DNA of 64,000 nt from Streptomyces hiroshimensis (GCF_014650335.1 NZ_BMUT01000014.1:49416-113415), one strand, 5' to 3'. Positions 8,586 through 17,471 are shown, numbered from the stretch's first letter. Notes: a model not told the origin generated them from the letters alone. Program-made: numbers and translations.

Positions 8586-11500
8586 ATGCCCGAGACGATC
8601 CGGTGGACCGTACTGCCCGACGGCCCGGCCGCCGACGGCAAGCTCCGGCTGACCGTCCTGGTCAGCCCGCGCCTGACCGGCGGGGACACCCTCAGGGCCT
8701 TCCCGGGCTTCCTGGACTGGCCCGGGACGCTGCGCACCTACGCCGCGGCCCTCCAGGTGGAGTTCAAGGGCCCCGGCGGGACCGTGACGGTGCCCACCGA
8801 GCCGCAGACCGGGCGCTTCCCGCCCGCCGACAGCGCGCTGTGGCCCCAGCTGTTCGGCCCCGACACGAAGGTGAGCGCGCCCGGCGGCGCCCTGGCCGCC
8901 GCCCCCCAGGGGCCGCCCACCCTGCGCTCGTTCCCCAGCCGGGCCGTCCACGAGCAGGTCAGGGGACTGTACGAGGCTGCGGTGACCGCCACGGCACAGC
9001 GCCGGGCGTTCCCCCGCAGCGGCGGATCCGAGCAGCGCGGCGCCTCCGCCGGCCCCGATGCCGGTACGGACGCCGCAGCCGCTCCCGCACCGCAGGGGAG
9101 CTGGGACCATCCCGAGCCGGGCGACCTGCTGGGCAACCTCACGGGCACCATCCTGGGCTTCTCCCGGGACGTGGCCACCGGTTACGGCCGGCTCGACAGC
9201 CTGATCCGCGGCACCCCGGGTACGCCGGGCACATCCGACCCGTCCGACCCATCCGACCCGTCCGGCGGCAGGCCGCACGCAGCCCGGGCGGCGAACCCCT
9301 ACCGGCCGCTGTACATGGACCGCAGCAGCCCCCAGTACCGGGAGGACCACGCCCTGCTGGGGCTCGCCGAGATGTACCGCTTCTACGACCGCGCGAGGCC
9401 CGCGCGCCCGCCGGCCCCGGCCCCGGCCTCCGGCACCGGCGCCGGCCCGGACGACGGAGCCGCCGCCGATCCGCCCCCACCGCCCCCGCCACCGGTACCC
9501 CCGGACCTCGACTTCCACGCCGCGTGCGCGCTGCTCGCGGACTACCCGGAACTGCTGCGCCGCTTCGGCCTGGCCCTCGACCTGCTGGTCACGCCCCCGC
9601 CCGGGCTCGCCGACCGGTGGCAGGCACGGGTGTCCTTCACCGCCGCGCAGGGGCGGCTGAACGCCGACGAGAGCCTGCGGCCGTGGACCGCGCTGCGCCA
9701 CGTCGAAGGCCGCCGCTTCGAGGCGTACGCGGCCGACGACGGGCTCTACGGCCACCGGATGATCAAGCTGGGAGCCGACGAGGTCCACACCCTCGACCTC
9801 GACGTGGACGGCGCGGCGATGAAGTACGTGGAGTTCTCCCGCGTCCTCGACCAGCTGCTGACCCGCGCGAGCGATCCGGCCAAGGCGGCCTCCGGCGACC
9901 CCACGGCGCTTCCGGCGCTGCACGGCGCGGGCCTCACCGTCCTCTACGAGAGCCGCGACGCCTCGCTCGCCGACCAGATGGAGGCCGACGCCCGCCACAC
10001 GGCCGGAGTCGGTCCCGACGGCAACCCGGTCGCCGCGGCCGTCCTCGACGCCGCCCACCTGGTGCGCGGCTACCGGGTCGACGTCGGCGTCGTCGACCCG
10101 GCGACGGGCCGCGTCGCCGCCTGGTCCCCCCTGTGCGCCCGTACCGGCGAGTACGCCCTCCGGCGCGCCGGGCAGCCTCCCGTGCCCATCACGGCCGGCC
10201 CCGACGAGGGCCACGTCAAGGCCACCGCCGTCACCCACGACAAGCAGGGCGCCAACCAGCTCTTCGTCCACCAGGCCCTCTTCGGCTGGCGGGGCTGGAG
10301 CCTGGCCGCGCCCCCGCCCGGCCGGACCATCGGCGCGGACAACCTGCCGCGGGTGCCCGACCCCGAGGTCTCGGACCGCTTCCCGCTGGACGCCACGTTC
10401 CGGCCGACCGCCGGGACCCTGCCCGCCCTGCGCTACCGCCGCACCTACCGGCTGCGCGCCCGGCTCGTCGACCTCGCCGGCAACAGCCTCGGCCCCGGCG
10501 CCCCGGCCGTGGAGGGCACCGCGACCGACCCGGTCACCTACGCGCGCTGGGAGCCCGTCCCACCGCCCGCGATCGTTCCCAAATGGCCCTTCCTGGAAGG
10601 CGAGTCGGAGCCGCGTCTGGTCATCCGCAGCACCGTCGACGAGCACGGCCTGGCCATGTCACCGCTGGAGTGGGCCCAGCGCCGCAACGCCGAGGTGCCC
10701 GACCACGGGCCGGGCGACCCCCTCGACGGCCCGGACCGGCGCTACCGCCACTTCGACGAACGGCACATCAGCCCGCCCAAGTCCTCGCTGCTCATGGCCG
10801 AGGAGCACGGGCAGTACGACGGCGTCTTCGGCCCCGGCAAGCCGGACGCCGTGCGCGAGGCGTACTTCGCCGCCGCCTCCCGCGAGTCCGGCACCTACCT
10901 CGACACGGTCGTGCGCCTGGCCGAGAACCCGCGCGTCACCCGCGACCTGAAGGCACGTCACGAGATCCACGTCGTCAAGCACAACCCGCACGACACCTCG
11001 GCGCTCACCGAGCTCCCCGTAGAGCGCGGCAGCGGCCTCAAACAGGGCGAGTACGTCATCCACGACGCCGATCAGCTGCTGCTGCCCTACCTGCCCGACG
11101 TCCTGGCGCGCGGCGTCTCGCTGCGCGGGCTGCCCGGCCCGAACCCCACCGAGACGTACGAGTTCACCGGGCCCTGGCCGCAGGCACGCCCGCTGCGGCT
11201 GAGGATCGAGGAGGGCGACGGACCGCCGTCTCCGCCGCTGGGCGGCGTCGTGACCGTCTTCCTGCCCAAGGGCGAGACCGCGACGGTCCGCATGAGCTGC
11301 CGGGTCGACGCCGCGGGCCTCGGCGTCTTCCGCATCTGGCAGCTCCTGACCGGCTCGTCGCTGTGGCAGGACCCGGTGCGGCTGCCGCAGCAGAAGAAGG
11401 ACGAGCTGACCGCCGCGGCGGCGGCCGGCGAGAACTGGATGATCACGCCATGGGTGGACGTCACCCTGGTGCACGCCGTGGAGCGGCCGCTGGAGCCCCC

Positions 11501-12905
11501 GGTGCTGGGCGAGCTGTCGTTCTTCCGCGAGGAGGGGAAGACCTCGGCCGAGATCTCCGGCACCGTGCACTGCCACGCGAAGAGCACCGGCCGGATCGAC
11601 CTCGACGCGACGTGGACCGAGTGGCACGACGACGTGACCGAGCCCGCCCCGCAGCGCATCACCGGGCAGGCCCACGCCGGCGAGGTCACCGTGATGCCCT
11701 TCGAGAACGACCTGCGGATCGGCGGCTTCCGCCACGAGGTCCGGCACGAATTCCGTGACACCCGGCACCGCAACGTCACCTACACCCCGACCGCGACCAC
11801 CCGCTTCCGGGAGTACTTCCACCCCGCGATCACCGACCGGACCGAGCTGATCACCAGCCGGGGGCCGGCCGGTCAGGGGCCCTCCGGCAACGGCTGGCCG
11901 GTGCTCAGCACCCGCCGCCCCGAGCCGCCCGAGGCGAGCCACCTCGTGCCCACCTTCGGCTGGGAACGCACCGTCGACCACGCACGGCACCAGGTCACCC
12001 AGGTCCGCCGGCACGCCGGGGTCCGCGTCTACCTCAAGCGCCCCTGGTTCTCCTCCGGCGACGACGAACTCCTCGCCGTCGTCCTCGACCCGGGCAGCCG
12101 CCTGCCGGCCGAGCTGGTCACCCGGTGCGGCATCGACCCCGTGTGGGCGGACGACTCCGTCCTGCCCCGCCTGCGGCCCGCCAACTTCCCGAACGCCGAG
12201 CGCACCGCCACCGGCGTGCTCGCCGAGCGCGTCGACGGCGCCCCGGTGACCGTGCCGCTCGTGGCGTTCGCCCCGGAGTTCGACGGACGGCTGGGGCTGT
12301 GGTCCTGCGACATCGACGTGGACCTCGGCGACCTCGCCGACAGCCCCGCCTACTTCCCCTATGTGCGACTGGCCCTCGCCCGCTACCAGCCGTGGTCCCT
12401 CGACCCGCTGCACCTGTCGAAGGTCGTGCTTTCGGAGTTCGTCCAGCTGCTGCCCGACCGCAGGGTCACCGCCGCCATGACGGCGGGCAACCAGTTCCGG
12501 ATCGAGCTGAGCGGCCCGGCCGCCGCCGACGCCGCAGGCGAGTTCGCGGGGACGGGCCGGGCCGCGATGGCCGCGAGCCGCCGCGTCGTCGCCACGGTGC
12601 AGAAGCGCGGCAGCGGAACCGGGGACCTGGAGTGGACGGCCGCCGGCTCCTCCCTCGAACTGACCTGCACCGCGCGCGGCACCGGCTTCGTCTGGTCCGG
12701 CGAGCTCGCTCCGCCGGCCACGGCGCTGCTCACCGAATACCGCCTCCTGATCGAGGAGTACGAGACGTACCTCACCGACCCGTCCACGGCCACCGGTACG
12801 ATCACGGCCGGCGGCACGACGCGTCCGGTGGGCCGGCGGCTCGTGCACGCCGACTACTTCGGCCTGACGGTGACGCTGCTGGGGCGGATCGTCCTTCAGG
12901 AATGA
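8586..12905 (+). CDS. Giant hypothetical protein B (1439 aa)
   Basis: Partner of protein A, starting 3 bases after its stop. No signal peptide or membrane segment is seen. Visible pieces: an N-terminal beta domain (IRWTVLPDGP onwards), a linker with a 9-base DNA repeat giving GTPGT and DPSDPSDPS, a poly-proline tract (PPPPPPPPVPP, about residue 300), a block with YRRTYRLRARLVDLAGNSLG that resembles an Ig/fibronectin-like strand pattern (about 620), and a C-terminal beta domain ending LLGRIVLQE. No catalytic motif could be picked out. The size, coupling and absence of export signals point to a cytoplasmic structural or scaffold complex rather than an enzyme, but this is inference. The next gene is an MFS exporter with its own operator, so the operon probably ends here. 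Confidence 0.85.
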   Translation: MPETIRWTVLPDGPAADGKLRLTVLVSPRLTGGDTLRAFPGFLDWPGTLRTYAAALQVEFKGPGGTVTVPTEPQTGRFPPADSALWPQLFGPDTKVSAPGGALAAAPQGPPTLRSFPSRAVHEQVRGLYEAAVTATAQRRAFPRSGGSEQRGASAGPDAGTDAAAAPAPQGSWDHPEPGDLLGNLTGTILGFSRDVATGYGRLDSLIRGTPGTPGTSDPSDPSDPSGGRPHAARAANPYRPLYMDRSSPQYREDHALLGLAEMYRFYDRARPARPPAPAPASGTGAGPDDGAAADPPPPPPPPVPPDLDFHAACALLADYPELLRRFGLALDLLVTPPPGLADRWQARVSFTAAQGRLNADESLRPWTALRHVEGRRFEAYAADDGLYGHRMIKLGADEVHTLDLDVDGAAMKYVEFSRVLDQLLTRASDPAKAASGDPTALPALHGAGLTVLYESRDASLADQMEADARHTAGVGPDGNPVAAAVLDAAHLVRGYRVDVGVVDPATGRVAAWSPLCARTGEYALRRAGQPPVPITAGPDEGHVKATAVTHDKQGANQLFVHQALFGWRGWSLAAPPPGRTIGADNLPRVPDPEVSDRFPLDATFRPTAGTLPALRYRRTYRLRARLVDLAGNSLGPGAPAVEGTATDPVTYARWEPVPPPAIVPKWPFLEGESEPRLVIRSTVDEHGLAMSPLEWAQRRNAEVPDHGPGDPLDGPDRRYRHFDERHISPPKSSLLMAEEHGQYDGVFGPGKPDAVREAYFAAASRESGTYLDTVVRLAENPRVTRDLKARHEIHVVKHNPHDTSALTELPVERGSGLKQGEYVIHDADQLLLPYLPDVLARGVSLRGLPGPNPTETYEFTGPWPQARPLRLRIEEGDGPPSPPLGGVVTVFLPKGETATVRMSCRVDAAGLGVFRIWQLLTGSSLWQDPVRLPQQKKDELTAAAAAGENWMITPWVDVTLVHAVERPLEPPVLGELSFFREEGKTSAEISGTVHCHAKSTGRIDLDATWTEWHDDVTEPAPQRITGQAHAGEVTVMPFENDLRIGGFRHEVRHEFRDTRHRNVTYTPTATTRFREYFHPAITDRTELITSRGPAGQGPSGNGWPVLSTRRPEPPEASHLVPTFGWERTVDHARHQVTQVRRHAGVRVYLKRPWFSSGDDELLAVVLDPGSRLPAELVTRCGIDPVWADDSVLPRLRPANFPNAERTATGVLAERVDGAPVTVPLVAFAPEFDGRLGLWSCDIDVDLGDLADSPAYFPYVRLALARYQPWSLDPLHLSKVVLSEFVQLLPDRRVTAAMTAGNQFRIELSGPAAADAAGEFAGTGRAAMAASRRVVATVQKRGSGTGDLEWTAAGSSLELTCTARGTGFVWSGELAPPATALLTEYRLLIEEYETYLTDPSTATGTITAGGTTRPVGRRLVHADYFGLTVTLLGRIVLQE

Positions 12906-12950
12906 GAAGGAGACGGGGTGTGTGACGGGCCTCACGTCCCGTCGGCTGGA

Positions 12951-12970
12951 CCTTCACATATATGTGAGGG
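12951..12970 (+). promoter_or_regulatory. Operator palindrome of the MFS exporter
   Basis: CCTTCACATATATGTGAGGG is a 20-base inverted repeat with one mismatched pair; its inner 14 bases (TCACATATATGTGA, 12954-12967) are perfect. It ends 16 bases before the MFS start codon, where a bound regulator would block transcription or initiation. Which regulator binds is unknown; the MerR gene downstream is the nearest candidate, but the site does not look like a MerR spacer. Confidence 0.65.
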
Positions 12971-12986
12971 TTCCAGGATTCACGTC

Positions 12987-14222
12987 ATGACGATAAGCGA
13001 AACAGAGCGGCCCGTTGATTCCGTAGTCGGTGCCGGTGCCGGTCAGGAGAAGCAGGAGAGGCTCCCGCTGGCGGCGCTGCTGGCGCTGGCCACGGCCGTG
13101 TTCATCACGAGCCTGACGGAGACGCTGCCCGCGGGCGTGCTGCCCGCGATGAGCCGCGACCTGGGAGTGAGCGAGTCCGCCGCCGGGCAGACGGTGACGA
13201 TCTACGCGATCGGTACGGCCCTCACGGCGATCCCGCTGACCGCGGCCACCGCCGGCTGGCGGCGCAAGGGACTGCTGCTGACGGCGATGGCGGCCTTCGC
13301 CGTCGCCAACACCGTCACTGCGGTCTCGGCGGACTACCTCCTGACCATGGCGGCCCGGAGCGCGGCCGGCGTGGCGGCGGGCCTGGCCTGGGCGCTGCTG
13401 GCCGGGTACGCGCGCCGCATGGCGCCGGTTGCCCTGCAGGGCAAGGCGATCGCGATCGTGATGACCGGCATCCCGGTCGCCCTCTCGCTGGGTGTGCCCG
13501 CGGGCACCTTCCTGGGCAAGGCGCTGAGCTGGCAGGTGGCGTTCCTGGTCATGACGGGGCTCACCCTCGCCGTCATCGCGTGGATCGTGGCGACGGTGCC
13601 CGACTACCCCGGGCAGGAGCGCGGTGAGCGCGAGCCCGTCCTGCGGGCCCTGAAGGTGCCCGGCGTGGCGCCGGTCCTCTTCGTCGTGACCGTCTTCGTG
13701 CTGGCCCACACCATCCTCTACACCTACATCGCCACCTTCCTCGACCGGCTCGGCATGGGCGGCTCGACCGACCTGGTGCTGCTGGTCTTCGGCGCCGCCT
13801 CCCTGCTCAGCATCTGGATCGTCGGCGTCCTGATCCACCGCCGGCTGCGCGCGCTGACGATCCTCAGCGCGCTGCTGATCGCCGCCGCGGCGGCCGTCCT
13901 GGCCTTGCTGTCCGACAGCCCCGCGCTGGTCTACGCGGCGGCGGTGCTCTGGGGCCTGGGCTGGGGCGGCGCTCCGACGCTCCTGCAGACCGCCGTGGGC
14001 GACGCGGGCGGCGAGCAGGCCGACGCGGCGCAGGCCATGCTCGTCACCCTGTGGAACGTGGCCATGGCCGGCGGCGGAGTCGTCGGCGGCGTCCTCCTCG
14101 GGCTGTGGGGCACCACCTCGTTCCCCTGGAGCGTGCTGGTGCTGCTGGTGCCGGTCCTGGCGGTCGTGCTCGGTGCCCGGGCGCACGGCTTCCCCGCCGC
14201 ACGCGCGCGTGCGAACTCGTGA
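12987..14222 (+). CDS. MFS transporter, DHA1 family efflux pump
   Basis: The protein (411 aa) has twelve predicted membrane helices and the major facilitator fold. It looks like the AraJ/DHA1 drug or sugar efflux group: helix 1 carries FITSLTETLPAGVLPAMSRDLGVSESAAGQ, typical for this group, and an RxxG-like loop (WRRKG) lies between helices 2 and 3. The N-terminal 24 residues are hydrophilic. ATG 12987 is chosen because helix 1 then starts at a normal distance; GTG 12918 would run through the operator. A strong palindrome just upstream implies inducible repression, and a MerR gene follows behind a terminator. The likely role is proton-driven export of a small toxic compound; the substrate is unknown. 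Confidence 0.88.
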   Translation: MTISETERPVDSVVGAGAGQEKQERLPLAALLALATAVFITSLTETLPAGVLPAMSRDLGVSESAAGQTVTIYAIGTALTAIPLTAATAGWRRKGLLLTAMAAFAVANTVTAVSADYLLTMAARSAAGVAAGLAWALLAGYARRMAPVALQGKAIAIVMTGIPVALSLGVPAGTFLGKALSWQVAFLVMTGLTLAVIAWIVATVPDYPGQERGEREPVLRALKVPGVAPVLFVVTVFVLAHTILYTYIATFLDRLGMGGSTDLVLLVFGAASLLSIWIVGVLIHRRLRALTILSALLIAAAAAVLALLSDSPALVYAAAVLWGLGWGGAPTLLQTAVGDAGGEQADAAQAMLVTLWNVAMAGGGVVGGVLLGLWGTTSFPWSVLVLLVPVLAVVLGARAHGFPAARARANS

Positions 14223-14240
14223 ACGCCGCACGGCACATCA

Positions 14241-14278
14241 CGGCCCCGCGAAGACCCGGCCGGGTCCTCGCGGGGCCG
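14241..14278 (+). terminator. Strong hairpin terminator after MFS gene
   Basis: CGGCCCCGCGA (14241-14251) pairs with TCGCGGGGCCG (14268-14278); inside, GACCCGG pairs with CCGGGTC. The long, nearly perfect stem 18 bases after the stop marks the end of the MFS transcript. Confidence 0.75.
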
Positions 14279-14307
14279 TTCCCCGCTCTCCGTTATGCTC
14301 GAACCGT

Positions 14308-14317
14308 CACACGTGTG
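14308..14317 (+). promoter_or_regulatory. CACACGTGTG palindrome before merR gene
   Basis: A perfect 10-base palindrome sits 35 bases before the MerR start and just downstream of a TATGCT hexamer (14295-14300). It may be an operator for the merR gene. Confidence 0.35.
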
Positions 14318-14352
14318 TCAGGGGTCAACTCGACGGACTGCGAGGGTGAATG

Positions 14353-14733
14353 ATGCGGATCGGAGAGCTGTCGGAACGCACCGGCACGTCCCGCCGGCTG
14401 CTGCGCTACTACGAGGAGCAGGGGCTGATCGTCTCCGAGCGCTCCCCGAACGGCTACCGCCACTACGACGAGCGCCTCGCGGACCGCGTCCTGCAGATCA
14501 GGGGGCTGCTCGACGCCGGGCTGCCCACGCGCATCATCAAGCAGATCCTCCCGTGCCTGGACAAGCCCCGCGTCATCCACTTCCCCGACGCGACACCGGA
14601 GATGCTCGCCACCCTCGAACTCGAACGCGACCGCATGACCGAGCGCATCGAGTGCCTGATCCGCAACAGGAACGCGGTGTCCGAGTACTTGGACACCGTG
14701 CGCACCAACCGCCGGCCGGACGTGGCAGCGTGA
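14353..14733 (+). CDS. MerR family transcriptional regulator
   Basis: The protein (126 aa) opens with the MerR winged-helix signature MRIGELSERTGTSRRLLRYY, followed by EEQGLI and a coiled-coil dimerisation helix (LELERDRMTERIECLIRNRN). The C-terminal effector part is very short, as in small MerR regulators of drug responses (TipA-N or SoxR-like size), but no SoxR-type Cys cluster is present. ATG 14353 is preferred over the adjacent ATG 14350 because GAGGG then lies 6 bases upstream. Its stop overlaps the start of the phosphatase gene by 4 bases (GTGA), so the two are cotranscribed. It may control the upstream MFS exporter, but this is inference from neighbourhood. Confidence 0.88.
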   Translation: MRIGELSERTGTSRRLLRYYEEQGLIVSERSPNGYRHYDERLADRVLQIRGLLDAGLPTRIIKQILPCLDKPRVIHFPDATPEMLATLELERDRMTERIECLIRNRNAVSEYLDTVRTNRRPDVAA

Positions 14734-15170
14734 CATACGCGCCCGGGACGTGGACCGCCGGGGACGCCGGCGTGCTGCAACTGCCTTCCGGACGCCTCGT
14801 CAGGGGTCGTGGACTGCGCCGGCCCCTGCCCGGCGGCCCGGCTCCCTCCTTCGCGGTGTACCTGCTCGGAAAGCAGCCCCCCGAGGTCCCGTGGGAGACC
14901 AGGTGGCTGCGCTGGCCCGACTTCCGGCTGCCCAGTGATCCTGCGGACGCCCGTGCCGCCTTCCGCGAGGCGTGGACGCGATCCGCGGCCGAGCGCGTCG
15001 AGATCGCCTGCGGCGGCGGCCGGGGCCGGACCGGCACGGCCCTGGCCTGTCTCGCCGTCCTGGACGGGGTCTCCGCCGGTGAGGCCGTGGACTTCGTACG
15101 CCGTCACTACGACCGGCACGCCGTCGAAACCCCCTGGCAGAAACGCTACGTGCGCCGCTTCACCGCGTGA
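14730..15170 (+). CDS. Protein-tyrosine-phosphatase-like protein
   Basis: The protein (146 aa) contains the PTP loop C-x5-R-T in IACGGGRGRTGTALAC, preceded by a WPDFRLPSD stretch where the general acid Asp of PTPs usually sits. It is compact and fits the family of small actinomycete protein phosphatases. It could dephosphorylate tyrosine or act on another phosphate monoester. Translation starts at GTG 14730, overlapping the MerR stop by 4 bases, which makes it part of the MerR operon. The partner kinase or substrate is not in view. Confidence 0.8.
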   Translation: MTYAPGTWTAGDAGVLQLPSGRLVRGRGLRRPLPGGPAPSFAVYLLGKQPPEVPWETRWLRWPDFRLPSDPADARAAFREAWTRSAAERVEIACGGGRGRTGTALACLAVLDGVSAGEAVDFVRRHYDRHAVETPWQKRYVRRFTA

Positions 15171-15262
15171 CGGCCCTGAGCGCCAGGCGGCAGCGCGTAC
15201 TCACGTCCCGGACCGGCCCGATCTGAGTACGGAGACGGATGTCCGCCGGTGGGCGCGGTTCG

Positions 15263-15268
15263 TAGCGT
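15263..15268 (+). promoter_or_regulatory. TAGCGT -10 element, leaderless start
   Basis: TAGCGT is followed by exactly 7 bases and then the ATG at 15276 without any ribosome binding site, the same arrangement as at 3501. Confidence 0.5.
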
Positions 15269-15275
15269 CTGTCAC

Positions 15276-15668
15276 ATGGAGAACACCAGCACCGCGTCCG
15301 ACACCCCCGCTTCCACCCCGCCCTCCGCCCCCGGCCCGATCCGCCCGGCCGTGCCCCCGCGGCGTACCGCCGCCGACTGGGTCTGGCTGGTCGTCGTCGC
15401 GGCGGCCGTCATCGCCTTCGGTGCCTTCGCCGGTGTGCTGGGACCGCTGCTCGCCATCGCCTGCGACTCCTGCCAGGACGGCATCCGCGGTCCGCTGCGC
15501 TTCGACGGGGTGTTCGCCGCCGTGTGGGGCCTGGTGCCGCTCGTCACGCTGGGGACGGTGGCCGGCATCTTCCTTCCCCGGGGCGGCGCCCGGGTGGGCG
15601 CCTACGGACTGGGGGCGCTGGCGCTCCTGCTGACGGTGATGCTGATCCTCGGCCGCATCACGGCCTGA
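15276..15668 (+). CDS. Small membrane protein (130 aa), three helices
   Basis: A Pro/Thr/Ser-rich cytoplasmic N-terminus (1-32) is followed by three hydrophobic segments: about 34-58 (WVWLVVVAAAVIAFGAFAGV), 77-98 and 105-127. A CDSC motif lies in the first loop and could form a disulfide. I do not recognise a named family. The start is fixed by the leaderless promoter geometry upstream. No operon partner is evident; the next gene has its own ribosome binding site after a 98-base gap. Confidence 0.7.
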   Translation: MENTSTASDTPASTPPSAPGPIRPAVPPRRTAADWVWLVVVAAAVIAFGAFAGVLGPLLAIACDSCQDGIRGPLRFDGVFAAVWGLVPLVTLGTVAGIFLPRGGARVGAYGLGALALLLTVMLILGRITA

Positions 15669-15766
15669 CCCGGATCCGTGCCGTGGCGGGACCGCCGCTA
15701 CCGTACACAGGCGATCCCGGCCGGAACCAGGCCCGGACCGGAACGAAAACGACGAGGAGCAGTCCC

Positions 15767-17020
15767 ATGCACGCGGCAGCCCAGGACGAGGCGCACGACG
15801 AGTTCTTCCCGCTCGTCCCGGCACCGCAGGACGGCTCACGCTGGCAGGCGCCCACCGATCTGGAGCAGTACCTGTACAAGCTGAGCCGGGCGGACAACGC
15901 GTACGCGTACCTCCGCACGCTCGCCATCGAGGGCGTGTACTACCCGGTGCGACTCGACCAGGCGCAGGCCGCCGGCGAGGACGAGCACCCCATGCTGACC
16001 ATCGAGACCCCCGACGGGCACACCGCGGCGCAGGTTTACACCCCCGGCCTGCTGCCGCGGCCGCACCCGTTCCTCGTCTACGAGTACGCGACCCTCGGCG
16101 CGCTCGCGCAGATCGTCCCCGAGGACGTGGGCGTCCTCGCCGTCAACGCGGCGACGCCCTGCGAGCAGTACTTCCTGATCAGCGACGACGAGCGCGAGGT
16201 GTGGCTGGACCTGCACCACGAACTGTTCTCGTCCGACGCGCTGATGGACCGTGTGACGACCCGGCGCACCGGCGCCCCCGCGCCCGGCCCGCTGCTGCAC
16301 GGCCTGGCCTGCGGGGCGCACCTGTGCTACGCCAACGGCGACGCGTGGAACACCCTGCACTGGCACGGCATGGGCTACCGCGGCGAGGTGGAGCGGATCG
16401 CCGACAGCTGGGGCGTGCACGGCCGCGAGGACTGGCTCTCGGTGCAGGAGCGGCTCCTCGACCGGGAAGTGAGCCCCTGGTACTGGGACTTCGTCCTGGG
16501 GGCGCGCACCGCGCTGGCCCGCGCGCGGGGCGGCCGCGTCGATCCGGGGGAGTGGCGCGACACCGTGGAGACGACGCTGCGTGTCCGCGCGCAGGAGTCC
16601 GGGAACGCCGGGGACGGCGACGCCGAGTTCGCCGGTTTCGTGGCGCACCTGCGCGCCCTGGTGGGCGAGGTGCTGCGCTACGAGGCCCGCTTCCGCGCCG
16701 ACGGACTCCTGCCGCCCGACGGCTTCGTGGACACGATCGCCGCCTGGGACATAGGCCGCGCCTCCAAGATGGCCCGCTGGGGCCGCGGCGCGCGGTATGC
16801 CACGGAGGCCGAGATGCACGCGGCGATCGAGCGCGCGTCCGGGGAGGCGCGGGCCGCGTACGACTCGTGGGAGGAGTTCTCGGCCGGTTACGTCCTGGGC
16901 CGGTGCCTGCACTTCGACGAGGAGGAGTTCGGCCCCTGGTACACGACGGTCCTCGACGCCCACCTGGCGCTGACCACGGACCCGGAGAGCCCGTGGCGGA
17001 CGGTGCCCTTCAAGGACTGA
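15767..17020 (+). CDS. DUF1266 domain-containing protein
   Basis: The protein (417 aa) has two parts. Residues 1-190 look like an SseB-type N-terminal region (acidic, with LYKLSRADNAYAYLRTLAIEG and an EYFLISDDER stretch). Residues about 195-405 match the DUF1266 pattern: SWGVHGREDWLSVQERLLD, FVDTIAAWDIGRASKMARWG and YDSWEEFSAGYVLGRCLHF. DUF1266 proteins are cytoplasmic and uncharacterised; in other genomes they sit near type VI or polymorphic toxin loci, but nothing like that is here. ATG 15767 has GAGGAG at 15754-15759. The final codons KD-stop are part of a five-unit 12-base repeat. Confidence 0.8.
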   Translation: MHAAAQDEAHDEFFPLVPAPQDGSRWQAPTDLEQYLYKLSRADNAYAYLRTLAIEGVYYPVRLDQAQAAGEDEHPMLTIETPDGHTAAQVYTPGLLPRPHPFLVYEYATLGALAQIVPEDVGVLAVNAATPCEQYFLISDDEREVWLDLHHELFSSDALMDRVTTRRTGAPAPGPLLHGLACGAHLCYANGDAWNTLHWHGMGYRGEVERIADSWGVHGREDWLSVQERLLDREVSPWYWDFVLGARTALARARGGRVDPGEWRDTVETTLRVRAQESGNAGDGDAEFAGFVAHLRALVGEVLRYEARFRADGLLPPDGFVDTIAAWDIGRASKMARWGRGARYATEAEMHAAIERASGEARAAYDSWEEFSAGYVLGRCLHFDEEEFGPWYTTVLDAHLALTTDPESPWRTVPFKD

Positions 17021-17071
17021 CCCAAGGACTGGCCCAAGGGCTGGCTCATGGACTGACTCAAGGGCTGACGG
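17012..17071 (+). repeat. Five 12-bp tandem repeats spanning two stop codons
   Basis: Five imperfect units of AAGGACTGACCC type run from the last codons of the DUF1266 gene into the 3' end of the convergent membrane protein gene. In the DUF1266 frame, units 1, 4 and 5 each carry an in-frame TGA, so the gene ends in a stack of reserve stop codons. The convergent gene's stop (17058-17060) also lies inside the array. Confidence 0.85.
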
Positions 17072-17471
17072 TACGGCGGCGCACCACGTAGGCGAAGGGC
17101 ACGGCCACGAGGGTCGCCGCCGCCAGGGCGGTCAGGGCCACGAGCGTGGGGTTGACCCAGGCCGGGACGATCTCCACGCCGTTGCAGACCGTGCTGAGCG
17201 GGAAGAGGCTGGAGGAGTCCGGGTGGTCCCTGTCGCCCATGGTGAACATGCAGGTCTTGTCTCCCCAGAGCCCGGGCGAGTACGTGCCCTCCGCGTAGCT
17301 GAAGATCAGGAACGCGGAGCTCAGCGCCGCCAAGGACACCAGAGCCAGCGGTTTGGGGCTCGCCAGACGGGGCCGGTGCCCGCCCCGGAGCCGCCGTGCG
17401 GCGTGCACGGCCAGGTGGATGAGGGCCGCCGCAAGGATCACCATCGTCGGAATGATGAAAACGAAGAACAT
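17058..17471 (-). CDS. Hypothetical membrane protein (137 aa)
   Basis: Three hydrophobic helices are visible (about 2-24, 40-60 and 105-130), and between helices 2 and 3 lies a soluble loop with two cysteines (KTCMF and TVCNG), probably outside the cell. I do not recognise a family. ATG 17471 gives a first helix directly at the N-terminus, acting as a signal anchor. It is divergent from the SDR gene at 17573 and converges on the DUF1266 gene, sharing the repeat array at its 3' end. Confidence 0.7.
   Translation of the reverse strand: MFFVFIIPTMVILAAALIHLAVHAARRLRGGHRPRLASPKPLALVSLAALSSAFLIFSYAEGTYSPGLWGDKTCMFTMGDRDHPDSSSLFPLSTVCNGVEIVPAWVNPTLVALTALAAATLVAVPFAYVVRRRTVSP

Noticed and set aside
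12954..12967. CRP-like site at the MFS promoter
   Set aside because: The half sites are inverted relative to the TGTGA-N6-TCACA consensus (here TCACA comes first), so a CRP site is not supported.
17012..17071. Possible CRISPR-like array (also at 25790-25849 and 1314-1361)
   Set aside because: Units of 12 bases repeat directly without spacers and with drift between copies, so these are simple tandem repeats. No cas gene is present.
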